The notes: generated by a model from the letters alone, not told the origin. Shown: positions 49,587-62,159, numbered from the stretch's first letter. The stretch: 64,000 nucleotides of DNA from Adenophora triphylla var. japonica (GCA_022495995.1 JAFEMH010004871.1:1-64000); one strand, 5' to 3'. Program-made: numbers and translations.

Positions 49587-51014
49587 TCATGGGAGAGGAT
49601 TGGTAACCACGTTGGGATGAGAAGCCTTCTCAATCTTTCCATCATCAACAAGTCTTTGAGTGACCTTCTTCAAAGGGACACAGTCATTGGTGATGTGGCC
49701 AGGATACTGGTGATATTGACAATACTTGCTATGATCCAAATCCGGATTGGGTTTGGTGGGGTTGTAATTGTCAAGTGGCTTGATCATCCCAACTTGAATT
49801 AAATCATCGAATGCCTCTTCGGTAGTTGTCCCAAGATCATCAAATTTCCGCTGCTTGCGAGGTGGAAACCAACCATGGTTCGGAGCATTACTTTTCTCCT
49901 GAAAGCCCTTTTCAATCTTCCCTTCATCCATGAGCCCTTGGATGATCCTTTTCAAAACCCTGCAACCATTGGTAGTATGACCAGGGTATTGATGGAAGCG
50001 ACAATACTTATCCAAGTTGGGATGGAGGATAGCAGGGATAAAATTGACCAGTAGCAGAACCAGTCCTCCATTTACTAAGACTTTGAAGAATTCATCTACA
50101 GGCATCCCCACATCATCAAAGGGCTGTCCTTCTCTCTTCTTCTGAACTAGCTCTGGAGATGACTCGGGTATTGGCACCCCTTGCCGGATGGGAGTCATAA
50201 CGAGAATGAAGGACGTTTGATTTCGAAGCTGAGCACTAGCGATCAAGTATGGGGTTGGCCCTGGATATTGACTCTGCGTAGATGACGAGCTAAAATCATA
50301 AGGTGAACCCATTAATGGTTGAGAAAACCCTCCTTGAGGTGGAAGTTGGTTAGCAGGAAACTGTAGAAATCCCTTCTGCTTAAACTGGTTGTCTAAACAA
50401 TGACATTGGCCTTGGGAACCTTGCTGAGATTGACACTGCGACCCAAACTGATTAGGAGACTTAAAAGCATTGGGGATCAGTTGTACACCTTGACTTTGAG
50501 CTTGGCTAAATTTAGATGCTGGAGGAGGAATCCCGCCTTGTGCATTCACATTCATCCCTTTCATCCCACGCATTTGATAAGCGGGCGGAGGTGTAACATT
50601 ATTGGTGGGATGAAGAGGGAGGGAAACATTTCCACCCCCACAATCAGCGCTGTTAGCACCAATGATCTCCTCATAAGACCAATCTTCATGACGAATGACG
50701 ACAATCCCTCGGACACGCATTGCTTCCACAAACCTAGCCTGCGTTTCCTCTTCTCGAGCCCTAGCAGCTTGGGCGAGTAACTGAGCATCACGCTCACGAA
50801 CCAAGGCAGCCTCAAGAGAAGCTCGCAACTCAACCATAGACAAATCATTCAGATCCAGCTGATCCGAAGCAGGGGAACCTCCAGACTGGCTAGTAAACAC
50901 ATTCTCTGCACCAGAAATCTCGGATTCTGAATCAGAAGAATACCACTCGGATACTATAACCGTCTCCATCTCAGGAATACGGACCAAACAAGCACTGAGA
51001 AAAGGAGCACGCAC
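49587..51014 (-). CDS. Gag-like protein of element M
   Basis: 475 codons without a stop. An alternative start is METVIVSEW at residue 16. The N-terminus has helical heptad-like sequence (EEETQARFVEAMRVRGIVVI) shared with the gags at 4.4 kb and 62.1 kb. The middle is Gln/Pro-rich. The C-terminus has two knuckle-like motifs, KYCRFHQYPGHTTNGC (about 335-350) and KYCQYHQYPGHITNDC (about 432-447), spaced C-x2-H-x4-H-x4-C, each followed by LK..Q.L.D.GKIEK. They sit in a tandem duplication of roughly 95 residues. The last residues, PNVVTNPLP, match the usual end of Tat/Ogre gag just before protease; here a stop follows. I do not see the usual central capsid-like part. It may act as a partial gag in trans, an inference. 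Confidence 0.8.
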   Translation of the reverse strand: MRAPFLSACLVRIPEMETVIVSEWYSSDSESEISGAENVFTSQSGGSPASDQLDLNDLSMVELRASLEAALVRERDAQLLAQAARAREEETQARFVEAMRVRGIVVIRHEDWSYEEIIGANSADCGGGNVSLPLHPTNNVTPPPAYQMRGMKGMNVNAQGGIPPPASKFSQAQSQGVQLIPNAFKSPNQFGSQCQSQQGSQGQCHCLDNQFKQKGFLQFPANQLPPQGGFSQPLMGSPYDFSSSSTQSQYPGPTPYLIASAQLRNQTSFILVMTPIRQGVPIPESSPELVQKKREGQPFDDVGMPVDEFFKVLVNGGLVLLLVNFIPAILHPNLDKYCRFHQYPGHTTNGCRVLKRIIQGLMDEGKIEKGFQEKSNAPNHGWFPPRKQRKFDDLGTTTEEAFDDLIQVGMIKPLDNYNPTKPNPDLDHSKYCQYHQYPGHITNDCVPLKKVTQRLVDDGKIEKASHPNVVTNPLP

Positions 51015-52245
51015 CCAACTTGCCGTAACTGCAGAGGTGGATAGGGGTTGATAAGGTGGTAGAGGAAAGAACTTTGAGAAGGTATGGGAGAGGGAAGAAT
51101 AGGAAAGGAGATGGACTCATGCAAGCACCTTATTAATTTTCAAGTAGAAAGCAATGTCTTTTAAGTCCTAGGAACGGTTGAAAAAGGATAAGCCTTTATT
51201 CACGCAATCTAAACCTCGGGGTAACCTAGGGACACACCATCCAAAAATACACCAAATTTATTGATCAAATATAAGTAATAGGCAATAATACCTAAATAAA
51301 ACCGAAGCATTTATGGGACGGATGAGCAATTCCAACTTCTGGGGAAATTTAGGCAGCATGACGGGTATTCCTGAAGAAATTCAAGGAAAAATTCAGCATG
51401 ACCTCTCGTCGGTGCACGTTGACAAAGCGACATGATCTCTCGTTAGAACATGTCGTGATAGCGACATGTCCATACGCGAAACCATGTTGCAATGGCAACA
51501 TGCCCACACGTGCTAGGTTTTGGAATAGGTATGAAAGCCTTTTATAAATTTTGAAACAATTCATTTTAGTATAGTTTTGAAAATGTTGTGTCAAAAAAAC
51601 CAACTGTTGGGTAAGCTTGAAAAGTGTGGTTCCACCTATGATGCGCTAGGGGGATAGGATTGATATTAGGCGCTCAAACGTAGGCGACATACATCACCGT
51701 CCGCGATGCCGTCAATCGCACCAAATGGGCTCTAGATCTAGTGATGTAGTGTGCGGATGACTAGATTCCTTTATTTGCGAAAATGATTTTTTATTATTTT
51801 TTTTGATTTTTTTTATTTGAAAAGGGGGAAGAAAAGGAAAATAACACACATATCAAACCCCACAGAGTATAACAATCAAATGACCATAATTTTGATTATG
51901 GGACTGCCCACAGTCATAATCTGCACCATGAAAATCAAATCCTGCAGAATGGCAAATGTCGTCACGCGACACAGGACTAATGAGGCAAGATCTGTCGCGT
52001 GACAACAGAAGCCACATTTCCAGAATCTGAACAAAAAACAGAACCAGCCCCTAGCCTCCAAGCACACGCAAGAGCTCAACATCAAGCATCAGTGCAATCA
52101 GAGAAAACATGGAGGACACAGAAACAACAAAGCATGCAAAATGCAAATATCACATAATGTCACAAACAATGCACACACAAATGAACAAATTGGATGTTGA
52201 ACAAGAACGAAAGCTTGACCCACTTTTTGAAAATAAGTATCAATA
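51015..52245 (-). other. Leader of element M
   Basis: Non-coding stretch between primer site and gag. It carries two palindromes of the TGTCGCGTGACA type (51958-51975, 51990-52003). The small MPYxTLARGC frame of the other leaders is not found here. Confidence 0.5.
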
Positions 52246-52263
52246 TCCCCAGCAGTGTCGCCA
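52246..52263 (-). promoter_or_regulatory. Primer binding site of element M
   Basis: Minus strand TGGCGACACTGCTGGGGA, one base after the LTR; it differs at two positions from the sites at 7027 and 63931. Confidence 0.7.
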
Positions 52264-52264
52264 C

Positions 52265-54058
52265 TGAATGTACGCTCGCTAAAAAATTATGAGAGAGTCA
52301 CCACGCCGTTTTAAAGGAAAACATTGAAAACCTTTTTGAAAAGAGAAAATGGGTTCGGGGGTTAGATTACGTGATGGGAAGAACCGAGAGTTCACCCAAC
52401 AATGCCTCGTAAACGAGTCTTTCTATGTTCAACATCCAAAATCATTCAATAAGTGTGTGCAAATGTGGGAGACATAATATGTGATGAAATGCATTTTAAT
52501 GCTTTGTTTTTATTCCTCAAAATACTGGAAGTACAAATTGTGAGCCACTTGATGCGGGGGGCCACATCCCGATTACATTGGAGTTGGACAGGTTACAACT
52601 GAAAATGACCAGCTGCAAGATAGATCAGTATGTCGCATGACGCAGGACCAGTGATGGCCAAGTCTATCGCGTGACATAACCTGCCATCTGCAGAGGTTTA
52701 CAGAGCTTTAATTACAGAGACTGGAGATCAATAGCAATTGAGATTAACAGAGATGAACAACAGGTCACTACGACCTCAAGGAGAGATCAAAGCTCAGACG
52801 AGTGCGGATATGAGACGATCCACACTCACCTTAGCGATTCATGCACAACGCATGACATCAGTACAAGAGCACGCATAATCACTACGATAAATTCATGATC
52901 ATAATATTCAAACAAATCAGAGCATACTACATGCTAATTAAGATTGTACCAATGCAAATTCAATCAGGTTCTACACCACAAGCAGATTTAAGCATGGCAA
53001 TTGCACTACGCAGTGAAAACAGAGAGAGAGGAGGGTTAAGATTCGTTACCCTTGTAGTCCACAATCTCTACACCAAGTTAGGTGTAGGGACCTTCGATTC
53101 AGCTGCAGATGGGGGTTTAGAAACCAGAGAGGATAGGAGACTTGGATCTCTAATGTGTGTAAGAGTATATGGGAGGGAGAGAATGGATTGTGAATGAGAG
53201 AGATGAGAGAATTGGAGTGTGTTTGTGTGTATTTTAGGAGAGAGAGAGAGAGGTTTCTGATGTGATCTCGAAAGAGTGACCTTAGGGAGCTGAAAAGGGA
53301 TCGGAGCTAGTAGGTGTGGTGATCAGAAATTGTTGGTGAAGGCGGTGAACGGGCCTAGGGTCTAGAACAGGGGAGAGGGCGTCGACGGTTTTTGGGGTAG
53401 AGAGAGAATCGGTGAGGAAGCTATTGTTTTAGGGTAGAGAGATATAGAACAATGAGGAAGCCATTGATTGAGAGAAAATTGGGTCGTTGTTTTGGGTACA
53501 GAGAGAGAGAAATGGCGAGCTGTCTAGAGAGAGAGAGAACGGTGAGGAAGGGGATTGCTCTGGCTGATTAGAGGGAGGGCAAGGTTATCGCCGTGGCTGG
53601 GAGAGAGGGAGCGCCGTTGAGGAGGCTATTAGAGAGAGAGAGAGAGCCAGGTGAGGAAGATGATTAGAGAGAGACTAGAGAGAGAGGGCTGGAAACCGTC
53701 TAGAGAGAGAAAGGAAATGTCTGGAACCGCTTAGAGAGAGAGTGAGCGTCCCCTTTTGAAATGAGAAAATTTTGATTTTAACGCTGCATGGAAATGGCTC
53801 ATGGTGTCGTACGACATAACAAGCATAACCGCTTTCCTTCCAGAACCCTGCAAGGTGGCGGTTCTGGACCCTTCCTGAGTTAATTCCCAACAGGTCCAAA
53901 CTGAATAATTCCCTATAGGTCATTCCTTAGCGAGAAACTTATAAAAATCTCCCGAAAGTCTCGGAATGGATCGGAAATTTACCAAAACGCTCCCTAGCGC
54001 ACTTTTATTGAGTAAAAGGCACTTTTATTGGGTCGCGAGTTGGATTGGGGTACTCACA
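52265..54058 (-). repeat. 5' LTR of element M
   Basis: 1,794 bp, near-identical to the 3' copy, ends in the TSD atatc. Confidence 0.9.
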
Positions 54059-55313
54059 ATATCACGAAAAATATGCATTCAATACTTTGCTCAATCCCCT
54101 CTTTTCAATACATAACATGACCATTTTCTTTCTTTTCTTGACCTCTCACCACTCAACCATTTGATTTTCCAAACATTACCCACAAGTCCCATTCATTCCC
54201 TAGTTTCACTTTTTTTGAAAAGGTGAGAAAATAGTGTATAAGTTAAAAGGGTAGGACAATGAGGGTACAAAAGAAGGCGAATGGTGGTCTAAGATAACCT
54301 CTCAACTTGTGAGAGATTCCATTGTTCTTAAAGATTAAAAGGGTTCTAGCGATTTTTTTTATAATTGACTATAAAGTTAAAGGCTCTCAAATAGGGTTAA
54401 AAGAAAATAGCTATATATCACTTCCTAAATAGCCTAATTGATGTGTTATTGACAGTTATGCAAACATGTTCTAGGGACCCCGAAAATGCCAAAGTAATCC
54501 TATAAAGGTCTCCTAAATTGGTAACAATGATCAAGAAAAATATTATGTAAGTGAAATGTGAAGTTATCATACTTTACATGTATCAATGCAATTATATCCC
54601 CATATTTATAATAACACTCAAGATTTTAAAATTAAAGCACTTTCAAATCATTATTGACTCTTACCAACATCCCAAAATATGAAAAGAACAAAATTTTTAA
54701 ATTTTTCTATTTTTTTGTAGGGTTACACTATATAACACTCCCCTATAAATCCACAAACTCAGAAAGATATCTATCCCCAAACTCAAAACATGCTATATAC
54801 TCGTAGCAAAGAGAACTAACACATATCTTGGGTTCAAATGATGATATGACACAACAAAATAAATAAAATAAAGCAAATAAAACATACCTACTTGGGTTGC
54901 CTCCAAATTAGCGCATTTGATTAATATAATTAGCCCGACCGTAGTCCACGTTTGGACTTTAACTTTCGTCCTTTGGCCCCCTTCATGGTTTCGCGGGTCC
55001 TTATTTTCAGATTATGTCCCATATATATTCCTTGCATTATCTACTTATCTCGTGCCCAAGGAAATTTTTCTATTTCAGCTTTTTGAGCTTTTTCTCTTTC
55101 AAACCTTCGCCACTTTCTTCACCGTCAAAAATAGGTGGAGGTAAAAGAATGATGGATATTTTCACGCTTTCAATGGGATGGAGAAGGTCTTCATTGAGGC
55201 ATTGTTCTTCAATTTGGTCACGCTTTCAATGGGATGGAGAAGGTCTTCATTGAGGCATTGTTCGTCAATTTGGTCGGGCCTAACCTCATCAACATTAACA
55301 CCCACGTCATCTT

Positions 55314-55840
55314 TTAATTTCTCTTCCACCCCATCTTCTTCACAATCAACCTTTTCATCAAAAACCACAAATCACTAGCAGGAGATAGAGAGAGAATCGG
55401 TAGTTCATCACTAATGGAAGCGTCCTCCCAATCATAACGTTCAAGTTGGATGGAACTAGTATCTCGCTCACAACTTCTCAATACCTCTACTAGTTTAGTA
55501 ACTTGTGCTTCCAACCTACCTATGGATGCACCTAATTGCTGTTTTTGTTGACAATTTTCCTCCTTCAAACTTGTCAGAGCCTATTCCCATGATTGCTTTT
55601 TAGGTTGCGGTGGATCATAACAATGTGGCTCAAGATTGTTCCATGCCCGACTTGAGTGGTTTCCCTTCCCTTGTGTATAAAAATTAGGGGAATAATCATA
55701 TTGTGGTTGCCATGGTTGGAACGAACTCATTTCTTGTACATGTGGAGAATACTCATGAAAATATGTCCTAGACGTACAATCATTAGTAGCATGAGAGTAT
55801 AATCCACAACAGGAACATGCATCTTGTATTATATTGACAC
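55314..55840 (-). pseudogene. Element O gag C-terminal part
   Basis: On the minus strand a complete knuckle CSCCGLYSHATNDC (CX2CX4HX4C) is followed by YSPNFYTQGKGNHSSRAWNN and, after a TAG (QSWE*ALTS, near 55580), a coiled-coil-like ASIGRLEAQVTKLVEVLRS. This order resembles Athila-type gag. A 58-bp direct duplication (55160-55275) lies just downstream. The start of gag is deleted. Confidence 0.6.
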
Positions 55841-55861
55841 TAGTCGAAACACTTTTCGAAT

Positions 55862-57118
55862 TGAGTGTGGAACAAGTGTATTTTATTAATTTAATAAGTA
55901 ACCAAAAGGGGTTTGATTTTTAGGTTGAATTATTAATCTAAGAAAGTAGGAAATAACAATTAAAGATAACAAGAGAGCAAGGGATTCATGGATTGAATAT
56001 CATAACAATTGTATCTTTATGCTTTTTAAATCAGGTAAAAGGAATTCCATCTTATTCTTGGGTTTGTTCACAAAAATCTAGAGTTAAGATGTTAATATCT
56101 TTCTTGAAGTCGATAAGAAAATTAAAATCCTAATATATCCATCTTGTTTATATATTCCGTGAAGTTAATATAAACATTCAAGAGATTCAATTAAGAACAC
56201 AAGAACATAAAAACCCAGATTCATTGATTTTCGTGAAATCCTCAATTAAATATAATCTTCTTAACAATGGTCAATGTATAAATCATCAATGTGAGAGAAA
56301 CGATTTATACCCAAATAGATTCAAAGGCCAAAGGTATCTCAACATACAATTGAAGCCTATGAATGATATTGAAAAATGTCGAGAGAATAAGAATGAGAGA
56401 GAGATAGAAAGAATTGAATCAATAGTATAAAAATCTAATTGTTACTTATCTCAATACACGAATCAAATAAATTACCCTTGAAGGGCCACTAACAATGAAA
56501 GCATAAAACCTTGTTTTTGAATCTTTACAATAAATAAAATCCTAATTTATTATATACAAGAGGAGAAGAGATAATAATATATGAGAAGAGAATGATAAAA
56601 GATAAGAGGAGATCTAAAAATTTAGTATAGGGGTCCTTCATATAGTAGGAGGGAGGAGGAAATTCTAATTGGAATCCAATTCTGGCCAAAATATGCTAAA
56701 ATCCAAGTGAAACTTGGATTCAGCACCAAATCCGTCTCTATTATGTCACAAATCCCTTTGAACTGCCTTTAAACCAGTCACAGACCAGATCCGTCACAAA
56801 TATTTCGTTGCTAAGCACCAAGGGTGATGGCTTTAATTCAGTCCGTGTGCTCGCTCTATTATTCTGTTGAAACCGTGCGTTCGCTTCAATTGTGGATCGT
56901 TCGCTCCAATTTTCTTTTTAGTTTAGTCCTTCCTGTTTCCTCTTTTGCACTTTAGTCCCTGAACTTTTAAAATGTAGTTTAAATCCTCCATTTTTTGCCT
57001 AATTGCACTTCAACCCCTGTACTTATAAAATACTAGAAAATCCATTAAATTCCCAAGGTTTTGAACATAAAATAATCTTGGAAACATATCTTTTTGATGG
57101 GTAAAACCACATCCATCA
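55862..57118 (-). repeat. 5' LTR of element O, truncated
   Basis: Matches 42119-43373. The first 95 bp of the left copy (plus-strand view) are missing here. Confidence 0.8.
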
Positions 57119-57123
57119 TCCGT

Positions 57124-58098
57124 TATAGCAGGGTGTTGAGGAACGAGGTACGCTACTGTAGCAATGGTGAAATTTTTGGGTTCAACGAGTCGCAACTTAT
57201 TATTTATTTTCAGGAAATAATAAGAATTTTTTTTAGTGATTTCAAGAGACTAGAGGGTTCGGGGGTTAATTTATGGAATTGGAAGGTTAAGGAGCACCAA
57301 TTCCACTCAATATTAGGATTGGTCTTCCTAATTAGATGTTATCAATCAAATCAATTAAATCAAGTTAAATAAGAACAAATTAAACCTAATTAATTAAGGT
57401 TGAAATGTCGGATTGTGTGATTCGAGATCAGGTTCATGAATTTAAGGGACTCTAGATTACACAACTATAAAAGCAATAAAAGGGGTTGAGAAGAAGAATA
57501 TAAAAGTGCAGGAGTTTACCTTGTGAATTTTGAGAGCTTTCAATGGGTAGCCTTGATAAAGGCTTGAGACCCTTGTAGAAGAGAGAGGAAAGACGAATTC
57601 GGAGAGAGATTTAGGGTTGTTTTGTGTATTATGTTTAGGAGAGAATCCAGAAAAATGTGTGTTGGAGAAGGTCCCTTAACAAGGAGGAGTAACCTTGTAT
57701 TTATAGGTGTGAATTACTTGATCACCAAGTTAGGAGTCAAAGGAAGAAATGAAAGAAATGATTTTTTTTTGGGCGATAGGAAGGTTCTAGGATGTCCTAG
57801 ATTAGGGTAAATACCGGATTAGGAGAGTAGAGATCAAGAAAAATATCGAGATCTAGAAGGAAAGTGAATTTGCTCATTCTGCAAAGGTTGTCTCATGCAA
57901 GACATGTACTCTCGTACGAGACAACTAGTCAGATTGACTATTTTGTCCTCTACAATTATTCTGTTAGTCAGTTAAGTCCAACACTAACGAAGTTAGTCAA
58001 AATCTAACGAAACATGACGAAACCAATGAGCTTTCATCAAAACACAAATGAGAGACCAAGAGTAATGTAATCATGTAATAATGTGTTCATAATGGGTT
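57124..58098 (-). repeat. LTR-like remnant of another Tat-like element
   Basis: Contains cgagtcgcaac and gggttcgggggttaattt, counterparts of conserved motifs in the other Tat-like LTRs. At its right end a polypurine-like GAGGGGATT (minus strand) adjoins TATACAACCC at 58099. Paired TGTCTC/GAGACA palindromes lie at 57893-57930. Boundaries are uncertain. Confidence 0.45.
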
Positions 58099-59933
58099 GT
58101 ATATAAATCCCCTCAGCGACAAGACTTATGGAAGAAGTCGTGTCGTCGATAAAAATATATCATTCTGAACAAAGGGATGGTCGTGCTAGATAGCCTACTT
58201 ATCCCCTATGGGAATCAGACCAAATGTAGTTCGACTCAAATAGTACTCAAAAATGCTATTTCAGTTATTTTGAAAATCATTTTTGAAAAACAATTTGTTA
58301 AGTGAAAGTTAAATCCATACTAAGGAATCAACACTCTGACCCAATTCTGGCGATACCCGGTTTGTAGATGATGTTGTTGAGGTGCCTTCTGAGTTTACAA
58401 ACTATGCTGAGATCGTCTGAAGGTTTCTGAACTTTGGATACATTCATACTGAGGAAGCAACACTCTGACCTAATTCTGAAAATACCAGTTGTTGATGCGC
58501 TGCCCGAGGTTACAGACTTTGCCGAAGTTGCTGAGGTCACAGACTTTGTTAATGCTCCATCCAAGGTCACAGACTTTGCCGAATTTGGTGAGGTCAAAGA
58601 CTTTGTTGATGTTCCATGCGAGGTCACAGACTTTGCCAAAGTTTCTGAGGTCACAAACTTTGTTGATGCTCCACCCGAGGTCACAGATGTTGTCGATAAC
58701 ATGAACTTTGTGGTTGTGGCCGAGGATACGGTCTTTGTGGTTCTCAGTTTAGGTAGAGGTTCTATCGGCTTCTGTAATGTAGGGATATATGCATTGATCT
58801 CGGATGTATCCGAACATTTCTTACCTTTTTGTACCTGTTTAGCACATAAGGACTCCAAGTAGATTTTTTCATATTTTAGTTGTTTAGTTTTTACTTGCGT
58901 GGTGGTGCCCACGTCTGTTTGTGGATTGGAATATTCAGTCGATGTTGGTCATTTTTGGTAATGAGTTTCTGTATGAGCATATGTATGAACATGTGTATGG
59001 GTGCACATTTGAGATGCATGAATATATGTACGATTGTATATTTGAGATGTGGTTTGATAAGTTGAGACCAAATCAGGTTTTCTGCAGAATTGTTGCTGAT
59101 CAGTGAGGTTGTCTCATGCGAGATGGCTTGTGTCATACGAGACTACTATAGTGTTTCTTCATTTTTTTGTAGATTTTTGACGAGTAACCCTTTTGGAAGC
59201 ACATCTAAGTCGATGTAAATCTTCATTTGAGTCAAGTAGTGTCTTTTAGAAGGAAGGAGACGACTGTTGATATGGTAGTCATGTTGCTCACTCCAAGAAT
59301 TTATTGTACAAGGCTCCATTCTTGCCAAGCCCCAAGAATAAGGTATGTTATAGACAACATTGTGAACATGCTTGTAAGGCTGTTTGATTTGAAGAAGTCT
59401 AAATGACTTTGTGAACAGGTTTGCGAGGCTTTTTGATTTGAAGAATGTTCAAGAATTCTCTCCCTTATTCTTTGATTTTTTTTCTTTGTGACGCACCCTG
59501 GTTTTTTCCTAGACCGTCCTTTTAGGTTTTCAATATAGCGGGATTCTCTTTTGCATCTATTTTTGAAAAGTATGTTAACTCGAAAGAGGACTTAGTGGGG
59601 AAAATACATTGAGGAGATAAATGAGTATTTAGATTCTTGATAGGGAATGATGAATGAAACTCCGATTTTATTGAGGCGAGACGATTCTATTTTGGGAAAA
59701 GTTGATCCACGCATTGACTCTGTGGATATTGACATTTCTGGAGTAACTCTTTTGTATGTGAGACTATGAGGTGTAGAAGGTAGCCCCTATTGTAGATTTG
59801 ATTGAAGAGTTTGTATAACTTGAGAAGAGATTGGCTTAAGCAAGGAAATGATGGGAAGCCTCTAACCTTGATGCTTGGATTTCAAGGGTATTTGATGGGG
59901 GAAATACTCCACTTGTAATAATAACCAAGGAAG
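58099..59933 (-). other. 3' non-coding part of a minus-strand Tat-like element
   Basis: 58099-58225 matches 45877-46210 and 500-560 (cccctcagcgac, tatgggaatcagacc). Around 58480-58690 there are imperfect repeats of gaggtcacagactttg(c/t)(c/t)ga. I see no supported gene. Confidence 0.5.
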
Positions 59934-60975
59934 TGTAAGTACCCCAATCCGGACCGCTCTCCATCCGAGCATGCAGGAAAGACACCGAGGGTACACTTCT
60001 CCATGATCCCGAAGTCCCGTAGCTTCCGAGGACCAAACAAACCAAGCCAAACCAGGGAAGGACCTTTCAGGCATTCAAAAGATTGAATGACTTCTGTAGG
60101 AATGACACAAAAGTCAAAAAGGCTGACAGATTAAAGAGTGAGCTGTGCGGACCTCTTTGCTGCATGGTTGGTCTGCACTGACCACCTTGTCAACACGCCA
60201 CATGACCCAAAAGTCAAGACGTCTGATTGATTAAAGTCAGAGCCATGCGGACCAAATGACTGATTAATGTCTAGTCCGTGCGGACCACTTTGTCCAGACT
60301 CAGACCCTATAAATACTGGCCTCCAGCAACTTTAAATTCATCAACAAACATCACAAATTTCATCCCCCTTTCACTCCCTCTCATTCCGGTCCATCCTGAT
60401 CCATTCCGGTCCATCCCGATCCATCCTGGTCCATCCCGATCCATCCCGGTTCATCCCGATCAACTTCTGACACAAAAATAACCCCCACTCATCCTCAATC
60501 ACTCCCCCATTGATCCAAACTCACTCACAACCACCAACAAACATCCAATAATGACTCAAAAGTGGCCAAAATCCGTGAGTTCAAGCAAGTGTGAACGAGA
60601 GTTAATTAGGGGAGGTTCTGCCTAAGTGAGAGCATAATTTCTCTCCCATTTAAACCACCACGAATCAACCACATTCCCCCCGAGGAAGATAGAAAGAAAC
60701 CAACATTGGTAAGATCTCATTCTGAACCCCAAATAACTGCTTTAATTTCCAAGTATTTAAATATTACTGTTTAAATACATCGTTCATAATGTAGTCTTTA
60801 CTCATTATATATATAGACCCAAACCATCTAAATGATCCTAAAAGATCTTCCATGCACAATGTGCACAAGAATGTGTGTTTTTATTTTTTGTCTTCCTTAT
60901 TAAAAAAAATGTTGTATAATAATATATCTATGTACATATCTGTAGAACACATCTTGCAAAACTCCTGTTTTACTA
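59934..60975 (+). repeat. 5' LTR of element C, truncated at its 3' end
   Basis: Starts TGTAAGTACCCCAATCCGG like the other LTRs. It carries tandem ccatcccgatccatcc(t/c)ggt units (60385-60465). The usual LTR end and primer site are missing; leader sequence homologous to element L begins at about 60990, so a deletion joins LTR to leader. Confidence 0.6.
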
Positions 60976-61605
60976 AAAAAAAAAAGGAATTCTAGAGTCC
61001 GCACACTACACGCACCCTTACCATGTACACTTGCACACTACAACCCCAAACCCGGGATGGTCTCAGTTTCAGTTCGAAATGTGTTCCTATGCCTCTCTTG
61101 CGTGTACGGGATCATTTAAAACATCCCATCCTCGCCAGTGTCAACCATGCACTATTTGCATCACACTCTGTCCCAGACTTGGTTGGTTTTTGACCCAGTC
61201 CTTGTCATAAAGCCTAGATATATATCCCATGTCGATCATTTTCTGAGTCAAAACCTAAAAGTAAAGGTCACTTGCGAAAGAAAGCTCGGCAGAATCATCT
61301 GTCGACCCGATCTTGACTTATAGCGTTAACTCAGACACTTACCTATATGGGATTTACATCAACGCCCATGTGACACCATGTCATCAAACCTTTAATGCAT
61401 CACCCATGAGAAATATGACTTAGTCAAAACCTAAAGTCAAAGATCCCTTGCGAAAGCAAGGCAAAGAAAGGTCATGCCAAATTTTTGACCCAATCTTGAC
61501 TCAAGGATGTTGGCTTTGTTCACTATTCAAATGGCGGAAACATTGAAACTTACATAACAGGCTCGGTCCTTAGGTTCATTTCTCATTTCAGTCGGTGGAA
61601 ACCGC

Positions 61606-61794
61606 TTGCCCTATATGACCCTCGCTCGGGGTTGTCCGCCCTGGAAGGTCAAAATACAGGTGAAAAACGAGGGGCTTATTGATGTAGTGATGGTTTCCAC
61701 TGACCCAGGATCTAGAATAGATGCGAAAAATAAGAGCAATATTTTCCAACCATTTAGGATTTTGAGAAAACATGTTTTAAGTAAATTGAAATAG
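61606..61794 (+). other. Leader small reading frame, relative of 5477-5662
   Basis: 62 codons, MPYMTLARGCPPWKVKIQV..., 20 bp before the next long frame. See the entry at 5477 for the comparison. Confidence 0.4.
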
Positions 61795-61993
61795 CCAAAA
61801 AAAGAAGAACTACATGCCGCATGAGCTTTCCCCCGTCATCCAAAAAAAACCTCCCGAGTCTAAACCCTGCCTTTCGCCCGCTATAACGAATCGAGAGTGG
61901 TTGAGGGTCCCCGATTGCCGTCTTTTCATCATTGAGGTCACAAGGTCCGACAGTCCTTCCGGTTCAGCAGTCCGAACGATCTGTTATTCCCCA

Positions 61994-62159
61994 ATGGCAG
62001 GGTCGATAGATAATAGCGAAGGGAATGGGACTCTGCCTCTAGGAAATCTCCAAACAATGGAGGAGGTGCTGCAAGCTTTCGATACCCTTAAGAAGCACCA
62101 AGAAGAGCAACAGGCTAGGATAGTAGATACCATGCGTCGTCGTGAAATAGTTGCGGTAC
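61994..62159 (+). pseudogene. Gag N-terminal fragment cut by an LTR
   Basis: MAGSIDNSEGNGTLP, then KKHQEEQQARIVDTMRRREI, the N-terminal gag pattern of the other elements. The start was chosen by alignment with MADLTENSEGAG at 4521; the frame is open upstream to 61814. It is broken at 62160, where the LTR of element D begins. Confidence 0.7.

Larger units (their letters stand above)
44080..54058 (-). mobile_element. Complete gag-only Tat/Ogre-like element M
   Basis: 9,979 bp with LTRs 44080-45876 and 52265-54058 and TSD atatc (44075-44079, 54059-54063). On the minus strand: 5' LTR, primer site, leader (51015-52245), intact gag (51014 to 49587), 3.7 kb of non-coding DNA with two minisatellites, polypurine tract, 3' LTR. 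No protease, RT or integrase is found in its 6.4-kb interior, so it must depend on another element for mobility. The LTRs differ at about 9 of the first 320 positions. Gag is still open. Confidence 0.92.
42023..57118 (-). mobile_element. Outer gypsy element O, host of element M
   Basis: LTRs 42023-43373 and 55862-57118 share long near-identical blocks (gtgtggaacaagtgtatttt and others). The 5-bp repeat tccgt flanks the whole (42018-42022, 57119-57123). The internal part (43374-44079 and 54064-55858) keeps a gag end and 3' sequences. The right LTR, the 5' LTR of this minus-strand element, lacks about 95 bp and runs directly into gag, so the primer site, leader and gag start were deleted. The gag wording looks Athila-like, a tentative call. 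Confidence 0.8.

Noticed and set aside
57124..58098. Partner LTR for the remnant at 40585-41531
   Set aside because: They share motif layout, but the sequences do not align well enough to be one pair.
58328..58912. 194-codon minus frame with repeated Thr/Ser/Lys motifs
   Set aside because: Translation of imperfect tandem repeats in non-coding element DNA; the opposite strand is open too.
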